In this document: positions 46,049 through 57,530 of the stretch, in pieces
How the letters are laid out: each line of letters starts with the position of its first letter
How positions within the stretch are numbered: the stretch's first letter is position 1
Source of the DNA: Verticillium longisporum
Taxonomy: Eukaryota; Ascomycota; Sordariomycetes; Glomerellales; Plectosphaerellaceae
NCBI GenBank assembly: GCA_019188255.1
Contig: JAETXT010000002.1
Span: 3,472,001 to 3,536,000, forward strand
Direction: 5' to 3'
Length of the DNA stretch: 64,000 bases
Translations under genes and position numbers: made by a program
The notes under the pieces: model-generated
Told to the model about the DNA's origin: nothing
The model's database searches: none
The model's input: the letters and a program-made list of their open reading frames with translations, nothing else

Positions 46049-47329
46049 GACGACGAGGAAAGGGAAGACGATGAATCAGGGTTCGCACACTCAAAATTAT
46101 GTCTGTTGAGGAATGTGGTAGGCGGCGAGCCTTCGTGGACTACTCTGGGTCTGAGATCCGGCGAACAGGTCGTGAAAGGGTGTTAATGGACTTTTGTAAG
46201 AGGTAGACTGATGATGTCCAGGGACTCGAAGCACTGCGTCAAGAAGCGCCTCCCTGCAATGCACCAGTCCGCCGGTGATGGAAGGACTTTTGTGAGACCG
46301 CAGCCCGTCAGACTGAATAGATGCAGGGCCTTGATCCCCAGCCTGAACTAAAGATATCTACAGCATCCCAACTCCTATACGAGACATTGCTGCATGATGA
46401 AATCGATCCTCAATCGCATAGCCTACAGCCTGCTGTGAAGACGGGCGGACAGGGCTGATGGGTGCATGGCCGCGGGCATTAGCTCGGCAGTAAGCTTAAA
46501 TTGTAGGCCGTGACAAGGGTCGAATCCTTCCTGAGCTACGCGCTAATTTCAGGGGGATTAACTAGCGATCTCTACCATGTAGTTCATATCGAGCGCTTCG
46601 CGGCGCCACCTCCATGGTAACCGTAGGACTTCGCCATTCGTTCGATGCGAATCCTTCGAACGGCCGAGGAGGTACCTAAGACAGTCACTCGCTTGCGGAT
46701 CAGTCTGCGGCCCTACGACTTGACTCGGCGGCTGACTGCGCTGCTTGGCAAAGCGGTCTGGGCGTACAGTACCAAGGCAGGCTGTGAGCTGTACAACAGT
46801 GGATCAGCAAGCGCCAGGATCTATTTTCAGTTGGTTCTCGCTAGGTCCCGCCTGTAAACGCGTCCTTGGCTGCAAACGATGCGCTTGGGAGATTGATCCT
46901 GGCGGGCATTGTTGGACATTGGAAAACGGCTGTTTTCTTGACATCAACGAGATTACAAGAATGACAGATCAGGTGCCAAGACCACGACGGCCTGGAAACG
47001 ATGTGCTGATTGTTTAGCTATGGTGATCCAAGAGCCTACATCGGACCTTACTCAGCATTAAGCGGGTTGTATTCCTACGTACTTTGCAAATTTCTTGGTT
47101 TAAACGTTGTCATGGAGTTGAGGGGTGATCATTTAGATTTGAGCCATTACATTTTAAGCAACATGTCTATCCCTCTTTCCCATACCTGCAGATACCAGTC
47201 CTTGCTTGCGGAACCCCACATTTGAATAATGAAGAGAGCGAATTCAGAGAGCTATTTGGTTCAACGCTCTAAGCACTGTCAATCACTGCCCAGGAGTTGT
47301 GATAAAGCCTGCGGAATATGTCCACATAC
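46049..47329. other. Intergenic, no supported gene
   Basis: 1.3 kb. Holds a tRNA-like fragment around 46479-46538 (see rejected items). The part from 46990 to 47320 is AT richer than its surroundings. Confidence 0.45.
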
Positions 47330-47671
47330 CTAATCGAACAGGTTCCAAACTTCGTACGAGCCAAAGTTGGCAGTCAGGCACAAGTCGTCTTCGTCACCGT
47401 TGGCGATGATAGTGTCCGGGTTACAGTCGTTAGAGCTGTAGAGAACCACTGTGAAAGGGTCGTCGACGGGACCCGTGCTCTCCACAATAACGGCCGAAGC
47501 AACGCCTCTGAAGTCCGTTCGGCAGCCGAGGCCAGGACCTCCAATGATCTCGCCCAGTCGTGCACCGCGACACTGAAGACCACCGTAGAAGGTGAACTTG
47601 TAGGCGTCTGTAAAACCCACTGCGACGGCAAGGCAGACGAGGAAGCGTGCCATGATCTTGATTGCAAACAT
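47330..47671 (-). CDS. Small secreted cysteine protein
   Basis: 113 aa from ATG 47671 (or 107 from 47653, MARFLVCLAVAVGFTDA, which gives the cleaner signal peptide). The mature part of about 90 residues has four cysteines (LQCRG, LGCRTD, NDCNPD, DLCLT) and ends EVWNLFD. Compact, acidic, single exon. Fits the profile of a candidate effector or a small extracellular protein, but no family is recognised. Confidence 0.7.
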   Translation of the reverse strand: MFAIKIMARFLVCLAVAVGFTDAYKFTFYGGLQCRGARLGEIIGGPGLGCRTDFRGVASAVIVESTGPVDDPFTVVLYSSNDCNPDTIIANGDEDDLCLTANFGSYEVWNLFD

Positions 47672-48835
47672 GCTTGATAGTGTGAAAATAATGAGTTGGG
47701 ATGAGAGTGAGCGGATGCTGAGAGAGGAGAGTGAATGTACGTGTGGGAAATTGATGGGGAAAGCCTCGTTGAAACAAGATGTCAAAGACTGACCGGTTCA
47801 GACTTGTGTGCTGGCAGTCTATGAGACTTATATCTAATCGAGTGCTAGAATAGAACTTACCAAAGAGACATGCAGCTCGATCAAAAACCCGTTTGCTTGG
47901 TACTTCTGCAACTCAACAAGGCTGGTCGACAACACCGTGGGTCATCATCGCGGCAACATGCCCATTCCGCAACTTCAGGAGCACACCTATTTTGACACGC
48001 TGACTGACAGGGGTTCCCCGTCGTCCAGGGACCGCGGGGGCGTACCAACCTACCATATGCAACCCAAGATCGGGGCGGAGCCTATGCTTAAAGTGTTCTC
48101 CCCACCACAGGACGACTGCGCCCCCCTCCATTTGAACGACCAAGAAGCCAAAGTTCCAATCAGCTCTGCAGTCGCCCGACACCCTTCAGCGCTTACAGTG
48201 CTTACAACTCGGAAGGGACCCGTCTCCATGCGACGTTGGGATGACGGGCCAGGGCAGCTTGTTTCAAAGAGACGCCGCTGGGCCGGAAGGATTTCGCGCC
48301 AAGCTAGCCTTGTGATGTTGAACAAGGCTATCGCACCGGGGTCGAGTACTGTCAGCAGTGATCCGGCCTGGGCCCCAGAACGCCATGGCTTCGTCGCTGT
48401 GCATCATGCAACTTTACACCCTTCCGAAGCCTGATACCCAAGAATAGGTCTGGGTTGCGCTGGCGAGCGGCAGCATAGCCATCTGCTTCCAAGTTCGCCT
48501 GCCGGGAGCAAGTCAAGACAAAATCCTCTCAAGGAGTATGTGCAGGGTAAAGCCAAGACCTGACAGCCACGTCCACTTCCATCCTCTCTATTTATCTCAA
48601 CATCTGCACAGCGTTGGTTCGGTTATTGTATCTGTTCCTTTACTTGGCTTTCGACTTGTTCTGCTGCACTCATCTCCTGAATTCGAACCATTCCCACATA
48701 GCTCCCCCTTCCACGGTTGGCTGCCTTCCCCAGGACGAGTTGGGGCACGATATTTGTGTATTCTTTCTCGACATTTCCACTCTTTCTTCTTACTCTCCTT
48801 CTCTTCTCATAGCGTCAAGTTGCGGATAATTCACC
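47672..48835. other. Intergenic, no supported gene
   Basis: A 165-codon plus frame at 47937-48434 overlaps minus frames and has no signal, domain or intron signature. From 48590 the sequence is T/C rich, as expected of the promoter and leader of the next gene. Confidence 0.45.
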
Positions 48836-49886
48836 ATGCATTTCACCAAGTCGATCTGGAGCTTGGGTCTCCTCGGGCTCGTGGCCGCCAACCCGTGGCC
48901 GAAAGTCAGTCCCGAAGACAGCCTCATTGCGCGGGGCGACCTCACTCTTCGCCAAGAACCAGAAGACATCTGCTCGATCGACACATGCGGCAGCGAGGCC
49001 GAGTGCCTGATAGCTCGAGACATTGTGCCTCCGCTGATCGGCCGCGACGAGTACAACGCCGTCAACGACACGGCCGAGGAGGAGCTCGCGCTCCTGAAGA
49101 GAGACATTGATAGGCCCGGGGCCGGCCAGCTTGACGGCTGGTTCAAGGCCAACTGGGAGAGCGGCAACGTCGTCAATATCCCGTTCAGGCCTGACGACGA
49201 TGGCGAATGGTATACGGCTCGCTATCGCGAGTTCCTTAACAAGCCGTTCAAGATGGGCATCAAGGGCATGTGCGGGTGCACGGCTGTCATAGTCACCTCC
49301 AAAAAGGGTGCCTACATCGTACGTTGGGCTCTGATTTTCTTGGGTTCGAGTGTTTCAATTTGCTGACGGGGAGTGAATGCAGTCTCACCACTGGGAACGG
49401 CCTACCGTCATCGCCGCCTTTGAGAAGCATGGCGCGCCGACCCCGGGAGCGGCGGACGGCGAGACGGTGTTCCAGCAGGATGTCATCGAAGAGCTCCACG
49501 ATGCCCTGACATGTCTTGGGTTCAACAAGAACGAGGACAAGGACGTTCAGGTGTTCATCTTTACGAAAGTCGACACGTCGTCCAGGACGGTCAAGTATGC
49601 TCCGCAGGTAGATCAGATCAAGAACAAGGTTGTGGAACGGATCCCGGGGCTGTCCAAAGGCGACATCAAGGACCTGCCGTACTATACGCGCGAGTCTGTG
49701 GCCAACGCGCTGGATACAGCGGATGGCAAGGTCATCATCTCCTATGACCCCAAGGCAGGCGGCGGTAAGGCCGGGTACCAGGTATGGGCTGGTTCGGTTT
49801 ACAACGCTGGAGGCAAGATTGACCCTGCCACTATCAACGCCCCTAACGGCGAGGCAACGTGGGAGCCGACAGAGGGGCAGAGGTAG
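48836..49886 (+). CDS. Secreted protein of unknown function, 328 aa
   Basis: Exons 48836-49318 and 49383-49886. Signal peptide MHFTKSIWSLGLLGLVAA; KR site after residue 85 (LLKRDIDRPG) suggests propeptide processing. The mature region has SHHWERP, CGCTAVIVTSKKGAY and a repeated alpha/beta feel (VFIFTKVDTSS, KVIISYDPKAGG). The segment MCGCTAVIVTSKKGAYISHHWE is reminiscent of extracellular proteins with a nuclease or deaminase-like fold, but I cannot place it. No catalytic motif recognised. Confidence 0.8.
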
Positions 49887-50414
49887 TTGGGCTTTGGTTT
49901 GCGGATGATTTGAATTTTGTAACGGACGATATCAAATGTGAATTTTGTATTTTTTGTATTGAACAATGTCGAATGTGAAAATGCTCGGACCACATGTTCA
50001 AGACTTTGTGGACATGGAACAAGCTTCAGTGTGGCAATCCTTAGGGTGCCGTGCTTGTGAGGTCTTTCGCTCTCTTGCTGACAGCCTTGTAAGTCGAGGT
50101 GTATCGTCATGAGCATGTGTGCTACCTGGTTTCTCCAACGCATCATTTGCCAGCGCGCCTGCGTGTGCCAAGTTTGTCTCGATTGGGGGGCTCGAAGGAA
50201 CCGGACACGTGTAACCGTCCTGACGATCGGGGCGGTGCACCACCCACGGCCGCTGGCACGTCACGTTGGCAGTGACGCTTACAGTGGGTGGCAGCCTGGA
50301 ACGTCACTAAGATAAGAGGCCAGCAGAGCCCCCCTCCTGGGGCTTCTTCACGTCCCAAAGTCTACACTTGAAATTGACTGAACGACATCAAAAGTGTCAC
50401 TCCAAACTTGCACC
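49887..50414. other. Intergenic spacer
   Basis: Terminator-side AT-rich stretch (TTTTGTATTTTTTGTATTG at 49945-49963), then the promoter of the ankyrin-like gene. Confidence 0.4.
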
Positions 50415-51103
50415 ATGGAACCCCAACCCGAGGCGTCATCGCCTATCGCTCACCTGGGACAATCCCCCCTCACGGAAATCGGCCAATGCCTCGATCCCAT
50501 CGAAACTCGACTCCAGTGGGCCAAGCAGGCCCTCGACGCAGGCCACGACGTCAACGAGCTCGACCTGAACACGGATTGGCGCCGAAACAAGGGCCGCCCG
50601 CTGCACTCGGCCCTGGAACACCCGGGACGGATGGACGAGATGACGGCGCACGACCGCGGCCGCAACGAGAGTCTGGACCTCGTCAAGTTCCTTTTGGAAC
50701 GCGGCGCTGATCCTCGGCTGCGAGACTGCAGGGGCAAGGAGACAGCCATGGACAGGGCCCGCTGCGTGCTAGGCAGTCCCGTCGGCGACGTGGAGAGGTC
50801 ATTTGTTGACGAGGCATTGCGTCTGATGGAAGAGGCGGCCCGGAAGATGGAGCGTGAGTTAGCCTCTTCTCTTTTCGCACCACCAGAGCTAACGTTTTTC
50901 CAGAGAAGGAGACGACGAGCAAGGGGTTTCTTGGCGATCTCAAAGGGTTGTTGGGTCTCGGAGGACAAGAGAGGGAGACTGAATGTCTCTTTTGCCGAGA
51001 AGAAAAGTCACACAATTGGCACTACAACGTCTACGTTGGGACCACGAGGGAACATCGGATGCTCGAGGAAACAGACAACATTAGGAAACCCGAGCCGGAG
51101 TAG
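50415..51103 (+). CDS. Small ankyrin-repeat-like protein
   Basis: Exons 50415-50853 and 50904-51103 (212 aa). The middle holds one to two degenerate ankyrin units (RPLHSALEHPG ... LVKFLLERGADPRLRDC). No signal peptide. C-terminal part Lys/Glu rich, with GFLGDLKGLLGLGGQE and a CLFC pair. No function can be inferred. Confidence 0.75.
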
Positions 51104-51854
51104 AAATCCCGGCCGGAGTAAGTATGAACACGCAAGGTATCGTTAGAAACAGATAATCGTTACGGTTCACCATGTATGGTATAGTCGTGGCCTTGTTTGA
51201 AATGATTTTGACACAATCTGGAGCTGGAGCTTTTGTGAGAGCTTCCATGGTGCTGCAAGGGTGCATCGTGAGGTAGGACTCGGCAACGAAACTTGTACAG
51301 GCCACTGCTCTAGGCGCTCAATAAATGTCTACTAATGTGCAGTCGTACCGCTTATCGCAAGTCCAAATTTAAGCTTAGATCCATCAAGACGATCGAAAAC
51401 ACATGCCATGATACATGGCAATTCGCTCAGTCTGTCCCAATCTTTACCATGACTCCCAAGGATGGGATTGCCGGACCTGCCCAAAGTCATTGCTACTAGT
51501 AACGAACGTATGAAGATTAGCCTGTCCGTCCCCTGTCCTGTCGAACCATCGAATCGGCCAATGTATGGACGTCGTTGGTCGGCAGCATCTCGAATCTGCA
51601 GGAATCAGTTCACATGCGACCCGTATGCGCATGCAGCTTGGAGGTTTGTTCATTTGCTGGGTGCCGAATGCGCGCAAGTACGGCCGTTGGTCCCGACCAT
51701 GCCATGTGAGAGGGGTAGCCCGTGTTCGCGAGATAGGTACATAAAATGGGCTGTATCCCGCGCCCATGTATGTCGGGTCAAGCCCTCTTGCTCCTTTTTT
51801 TTCTCTGTTCCTCATAGACACATCCCACTGGAATCTCATCTTGGTCAATTCGCC
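51104..51854. other. Intergenic spacer
   Basis: No supported gene; TATA-like and CT-rich leader features near 51730-51850 belong to the next gene. Confidence 0.4.
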
Positions 51855-52507
51855 ATGACGATGACAGTGGCATCCAGGTGGCTTTTCGGCGGTGTTGTGC
51901 TGAGCCAATTGCTCAGCTTGGCGGCGGCCGTCGACCTCCGACTCTACAATACCGATTACTCTTGCAACGGCAACAGGCTCATCTGCTCCAACATTCCCCA
52001 GCAGACATGCTGCGTCCCCCGCGTGGAGTACTACTATTCCGCGAGCCGCTTAAACTGTGACAGTGGGATGACGCACTACGGGTAAGCCGCCGCTTGCCAG
52101 GCTCACGCGACGACTCTTTCGACTCATGTGATGGCGCTGACGGCGAGTGCGAATCTAGGTGGCAGCGAGACGGCGGCATAGGCTGCAGCAGGGTCGTGGT
52201 GAGCCGCCGTGGCGGCAGCAACAATTGCATCGTGCAGTCGGGCGTGACCATCTTCGCATTGTACGGCCAGACGTGGCAGTACAACAGCAGGAAGCGCGAC
52301 GGCAAGGGTGAGCGGTCCCCGTCTTGCAAGGCATCCGTGGAGCCCGACCTCGTGGAGATTGATGGCCAGTATTTCAGCTTGAACGAGACCGTGCCAGACG
52401 CGCAGAAGGATGACTTGTATGCCCTTTTCCTGAACGGGACTGCCTTGGCAGATGTGCCGAAGGAGCTGCAGGCCTTTGAGACGAATTACTATGCGGGAGA
52501 AGCTTGA
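51855..52507 (+). CDS. Secreted cysteine-rich protein, 191 aa
   Basis: Exons 51855-52081 and 52159-52507. Signal peptide MTMTVASRWLFGGVVLSQL...AAA. The mature protein starts VDLRLYNTDYSC and has about seven cysteines (CNGNRLIC, QTCCVPR, LNCDSG, GCSRVV, NNCIV, SCKAS). The C-terminus is acidic and ends NYYAGEA. The N-terminal CC pair and spacing resemble other small fungal secreted proteins, but no named family is recognised. Candidate effector or surface protein. Confidence 0.75.
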
Positions 52508-53410
52508 GCGCATGCCGAGGGGGCAGCAAGGTGGAGGATAGGAAACAAGACGGTTCCGACAGAAGCTCGCTCGATCTATATCACCCTACTTGCAGCAACT
52601 CTACCGTGCTTCCACCATTTCTTGTCATCATTGGGTACGTTGATTTTGCATCAGAGCCGCATAGTGTATCCATTTGAGTTAAGATCATCGGGGCCGAGCA
52701 CCCTTGATTTAGGTTTCAGTGGCTGCATGCTTCGATCCACGACTCGGTCTAAAGCCGATGTTGATGCAGACTTCTCACCTGAGGGCATTCTGTTTTTAAG
52801 ATGGCTCGGAAAAAGATAGCTTTTCATATCATCGGCTTACGATCAACTTGAAGCAGTGACGCTGGTCCGTGAGAATTGTCCCATGTGATGGTGAATAAAA
52901 GGCCTTCCTGTGGCGTCAAGAGGTGCCATGAGCCAGTGCTTTTCAACGAACCGAACTCCGTGAATTTGGCCAAGGAGGCATTTTGATCCCCGGGAGTTGT
53001 TCCTCGTCATCACTGGTGACGCCAAGGCCTCCATGTCACTTCTCGCGTTACCCTCTTGACGAAGGCTTGGTCAATACCTTCCCCGCCCCTGCCAAGAAGC
53101 AACCGGGAATCATGCCGAGGAGAGACGGAGTGGGGTGTGAGAATCCCGACAGGAATGCACCATCCTCCGGGGTCCCCGCAACATTGGAGTACCCCGCACA
53201 GATCCGGACACCTCTGCTCGGCCCTCATCGGGAGCACGCGGGCCGCATCACGACATCTTGACGGACTCGAAACAGCCCGATCTGCCTCCTAATTCAGATC
53301 AAGGTACGTGGTACCTCCGGTAAAGAGCACTCGATCCTGTGGGCCTGATAGAAAGCCGCCGGTCAGCAGCCCTCTGCAGGCCAATTTCCACCACCGCCCC
53401 ATCCGCCAAG
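52508..53410. other. Intergenic spacer
   Basis: 0.9 kb upstream of the SDR gene; nothing recognised. Confidence 0.4.
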
Positions 53411-54283
53411 ATGTCCCTCGCAGGCAAAGTCTACGCCATCACGGGGGGCGCCAGCGGCATAGGTCTCGCGACAGCCAAGCAGATCGCCGCCCGCAGCGGC
53501 ACAGTCTGCATCGCCGACGTCGACGCCAGCGCCCTCGCGCGCGCCGAGGCCTTCTTCGCCGCCCAGACGCCCGCCGCCCCGTTCGCCCTGACCAGGGTCG
53601 ACGTGTCTCAGCGGGACCAAGTCGAGGCGTGGATCGGCGGCGTCGTGGCGCGCTTCGGCCGCCTCGACGGCGCGGCCAACATTGCGGGCGTCATCGGCAA
53701 GGACCACGGCGTCAAGCCCGTGGCGGAGCTGGACGACGACGAGTGGCATGCCATCATCGGCGTCAACCTGACGGGTCTGATGTACTGCTTGCGCGCCGAG
53801 CTCAACGCTGTGGCGGACGGGGGGTCGATTGTGAACATGGCCTCGATTCACAGCACGACAGGTCAGCTTTTTCTCCGCCTTTGCCGGCTTTGGTTTCCTG
53901 TTTCTTTTTTCTTTTTTTTTTTTTTTTTTTTTTTTTTTCAACCATGTCAAGCCCCCGACTGACCCGAACCAGGCATGGCGAACCACGGCGCCTACGCGGC
54001 CAGCAAGCACGGCGTCCTCGGGCTCACGCGTGCGGCGGCCAAGGAGAACGGCGCGCGCGAGGTGAGGGTCAATGCCGTGGCGCCGGGGTCCATCTACACG
54101 CCCATGATGCAGCAGTACTGGGACGAGACGGCGAGGCCGGCGGACGCGCCGTTCAGCGAGCCGTCGGCCATCCAGAGGCTGGGCACGGCTGACGAGGTGG
54201 CCAACGTGGTCTTGTTCCTCCTCGGCCCGGAGAGTACGTTTGTCAGTGGGGCGATGTATTCTGTCGATGGGGCGTGGCTTTGA
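53411..54283 (+). CDS. Short-chain dehydrogenase/reductase (classical)
   Basis: NAD(P)-dependent oxidoreductase, 253 aa, exons 53411-53861 and 53973-54283. Nucleotide-binding TGGASGIG; ADVDA with an acid after strand 2, which favours NAD; NIAGV in place of NNAG; SIVNMAS; catalytic YAASK; then VNAVAPGSIYTPM. Ends with SGAMYSVDGAW, the normal SDR C-terminus. The intron contains an unbroken run of 27 T close to its middle. Substrate unknown. Confidence 0.93.
53912..53938 (+). repeat. 27-base T tract inside an intron
   Basis: Uninterrupted T run, preceded by TTTCTTTTTTC, inside the 111-base SDR intron about 30 bases before the acceptor. Confidence 0.9.
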
Positions 54284-54573
54284 GGCGGCCGCAGATGGGA
54301 CCTAGGAGATATCGGAACCATCTAGAGGTCTACAGTTCGATCCGGGATTCACTCGGCGGAATAGGTTGATGTGAATGTGCACAAGCGCATCGTCGCCAAA
54401 CGGAACACATCTGTAGTCACCCTCGCAGCCAAGTGCCGTAGTATTCAAGCCGAATCGTAGATTCATAGAGATCCCCCCCCAAAGGTCATATCCGTGCATG
54501 CTCACCGATGAAGCACAAAAAAACACCTGTAGCCACTGTTCAAAAACACCATAGCCCAAAATTACACAGCCAC

Positions 54574-56193
54574 TCAGTAGATTCTCGTCAGACTCGGGCG
54601 AACCCATTGGACAACCTCACACCTCTGCTGTTGCCGCCACACTGCTATCCTCTCCGACAGCCATCCACTCTGGAAGCTGCCGCCCTTGTGCTTGTCCGTC
54701 TCCTTCTCGGCGTCGCGCGCGTGGCCCAGCCGGATGGAGTGCACGAGGTAACACTTGTCACCGTGCCAGTTGTACTGGAAGCACGCGGAATGCTCCTGGC
54801 AGGCGGCGCCGCACTCCTCAAAGGTTGCCGTTTTGGGCGGGCCCTCGATGGTGATGGGCCCCCACATGTTGTCCCAGTCGGCACGGGTGCTGGGCTGTCC
54901 CGGGTGGTGGAACTCGAACAGGTCGCGGTAGAGAATTGGTTTCTATGAGGGTGTTAGTACGCACAGCAAGAACATGGTCCGAGCCGAGCGGGGTTGGCGT
55001 TTTACCTCGTGCTTCCTGTTGGCGTGCTCCCACCGCCACAGCTCCTCCATGTCGGCCGGCCGCGTCTTGTGCAGCGCGACGACGGGCTGGCACCAGTACT
55101 TGTCGGAAAAGGGCACGCCATGCAGCGAGTGCGGGTTGAACAGCGGCCAGAGGCCGCTCAGCGTGACGCCGGCCTTGTAGAGCGCCCAGCCGAGCACGCT
55201 GTCGCCGCAGCAGTCGTGCTCCAGCAGGTCCCGCCAGCGGTGGCTGGCCGGCGCGTCGAGAAAGTCCCCGTCGGCGCCGACCTTGCGCTTCAGCAGCCTC
55301 CGCACGGCTTCGCGGCTCAGCACGAAACCCGGCCCGCCGTTGGCGAACCAGACCTGGTGCTTCGTGTCGGCGACCTCGCGGCCGGGGCTCGGGCTGCCCA
55401 TGTAGAGCGGGGCGTCGGGGTCAAAGTTGTCGAGGAGGCGGAACATGTTGTCCCAGAAGATGTACGTGTCGGTCTCGTAAAAGACATACCAGGGGTGGTT
55501 GGGACGTGCGGACCACGCGCGCTCGATCATGGGGAGGAACTTGTACTTGTCAAGATTCCAGCCCCTGATCTTGGCCGTGGCCTCCTTGTCGACGTCGAGA
55601 GCGCCGCTCTCGCGCAGCTGTCTCATGTATGTATAGTTTCCAAAGTCGACATGGTCGCGGTACGAGGCGGGGAGGTCGGAGAGGACATCGTGGGCAAAGT
55701 GGCCCGAGGGCAGTTCGTCGTCGAGGTCGGAGAAGACGAGGACGTTGTCGAGGCAAGCCGATACTGACTTCATCTGGGCGTCGAGCGCCGGCTTTCCGAG
55801 GTCGGCATGTCCGAGCTTCAAAACAGGTTGAATGGTGTCGAGGATATGGCGCGGAAAGGTCGCGCAGAGGTCCTTGGCTGATTTGCCCTTGGGATCGAGG
55901 GTCACGGGCTTGAAGGAGCTCGCCGTCTCCCAGAGGTAGAAGGTTGATCGAGAGCTGCCATCGTCGTGGGGTGGCGTGGGATCGACGATGAGCGGTGGTG
56001 GCTGGTCTGAGCTGAAGAGGCCGAGGCGGAAGAGGATAAGAAGAAGTAGCGTGCAGAAGGCAGCAGCAGCGACGGGTAGGGCACGCTGGATCTGTCGTCG
56101 GTGGGCGTAGAACGAGCGTGGCCTCCAAGACGAATCATCGCTGGCAAAGATGGCGCGGCTCCGCTGGAAGCTGGCAGGCATTGACCCCTGCAT
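54574..56193 (-). CDS. Type II membrane glycosyltransferase (DUF604/fringe-like) with PAN-like tail
   Basis: Exons 56193-55006 and 54942-54574 (518 aa from the first in-frame ATG, MQGSMPASF). A short cytoplasmic tail and one anchor (ALPVAAAAFCTLLLLILF) lead to a lumenal GT domain: NVLVFSDLDDE, KYKFLPMIERAW, WYVFYETDTYIFWDN (DxD-like ETD), GSPSPG, FANGGPGFVLSR and EHDCCGDSVLGWAL. The C-terminal exon has a PAN/apple-like cysteine module (FEECGAACQEHSACFQY, CYLV). The frame stays open about 114 codons upstream without an ATG and is Ser/Pro rich, so an upstream exon may add to the N-terminus. Probably Golgi; acceptor unknown. Confidence 0.85.
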
Positions 56194-57530
56194 CAGAATG
56201 GTGTTCAGGTCGTCCAAGGCAGGCGACGAGGCGACATGGGGCGTCGTCTGTCCGTGTCTGTCGCGCGAGGAGGGGCGCGAGCTGTCGGATGAGAGTCGTG
56301 GTGATGCTGATCGTTTGGGGGGTGGTGTGCGAAGAGAAAAGAGAAAGGTCTTCACATTGCCATGCTGCGTGCAATTGCAAGCATCTCTAGAAAGGGGTAA
56401 GCAAGCCTCGGTCAACGAACAGCAAGGTAAGACGAGAGTGGCATGAGGGTTTCTGCATACGAGAAGACGAGAAGCAAGGAGAAGGGGGGGCGAAGGGAGC
56501 TGAGGCGCATTCACAATGCCGGCCTTGGCAACCAACCCCGAACGGAGCGAGTTGCAGCCTGGAGCTGGAGCTGGAGCTGGAAGGATTATTGAGGGACCGA
56601 GGAGGCATCTGGCAGGGCTGACTGTTCCTCAAGGTACCGGTACTAATTAGGTACTACCTCTAGATACCGAGGTACCGACCAATGGTGGATACCTGAGGTA
56701 CCTAGGCCTTGCTACCTTAGGGTAAGGTAGTAGCACACAGCACAGCACAGCGCTCGGTACAGATGAGTCCATTCCAAGGGGCGTCCTAGCGAAGCTGCCT
56801 CGTCAAGTTGGCGCCGAGGTTCCTTTGTAGCTCGCTCACCTAGATACCTACTATGTACACAAGGTGGTAAGGTACAATAGCAAAATAGGTACGAGCGCCT
56901 GCTGCCCTGCTCTGTCCGGGTTCCATAATGGCCCCATCATTTGGTGGAGCTCACCAGGTGCCTGCCCTGCAACCTGGCAGAGCCTGGTACCTTACCTTAC
57001 CTTACGGTAGGTACCTGACAGGCCTGGCTTTGGGTACTACTGGAGAACATACATTCCCTTGGAAAGCTTCGATCTCAACCACCCCCCGCATCTCTCATTC
57101 TTACCTTAACCTTAGCTGCCTGTGCCCCTTCGATCATCGTCGGCAATCACAAGCGGCACTCTGTCAAACGACATCAATTCTCCGACTCGGCGCCGTTCGT
57201 CGCTGGTCCTCTAAAATCTGCAACGGGCGAACAACCAGCATCCGCACCGTTCCACGACCACCAAGCATCAGACTCAGACGTCAACAGCCAAGGTACCCAA
57301 GGTAGTGAACAGTGAATAGTATTACTTTCTCGTCGGCCCTACTCATAAGCCTGCCAAAACGCCAAACCCGCCTGTACCCACGAAGGGGCCGCCTGCGCCT
57401 GGATTCGCCGACCGGATACTCCGAATCCCAAATATCGAACCAACGCTTGTGTATGCCCACGCAGATGCTGCCACCCACCCATGCCTACTTGATCCTTGGA
57501 ATGCAACGCAGAATACACCACACAACCATG
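56194..57530. other. Divergent/shared promoter region rich in GGTACC and TACCTTACC
   Basis: Between the glycosyltransferase 5' end and the stop of the next minus gene. 56630-57020 is dense with GGTACC, TAGGTACCT and CCTTACCTTACC words. A GAGCTG repeat (four units) lies at 56560-56580. No gene supported. Confidence 0.5.

Noticed and set aside
45242..46186. 314-codon plus frame with hydrophobic stretches
   Set aside because: Antisense to the Lys/Glu-rich helix of the 44999-46048 gene; Lys/Glu codons read backwards give Leu/Phe runs.
46479..46538. tRNA-like sequence with good T arm (AAGG-GTCGAAT-CCTT) and TAGCTC/GAGCTA ends
   Set aside because: The total length is about 60 bases; no proper D arm or anticodon arm can be drawn. 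At most a tRNA remnant.
47937..48434. 165-codon plus frame
   Set aside because: No signal peptide, domain or splice support; mixed composition typical of intergenic sequence.
53308..54192. 294-codon plus frame with Arg-rich sequence
   Set aside because: Out-of-frame shadow of the GC-rich SDR gene; it crosses the SDR intron including the T tract.
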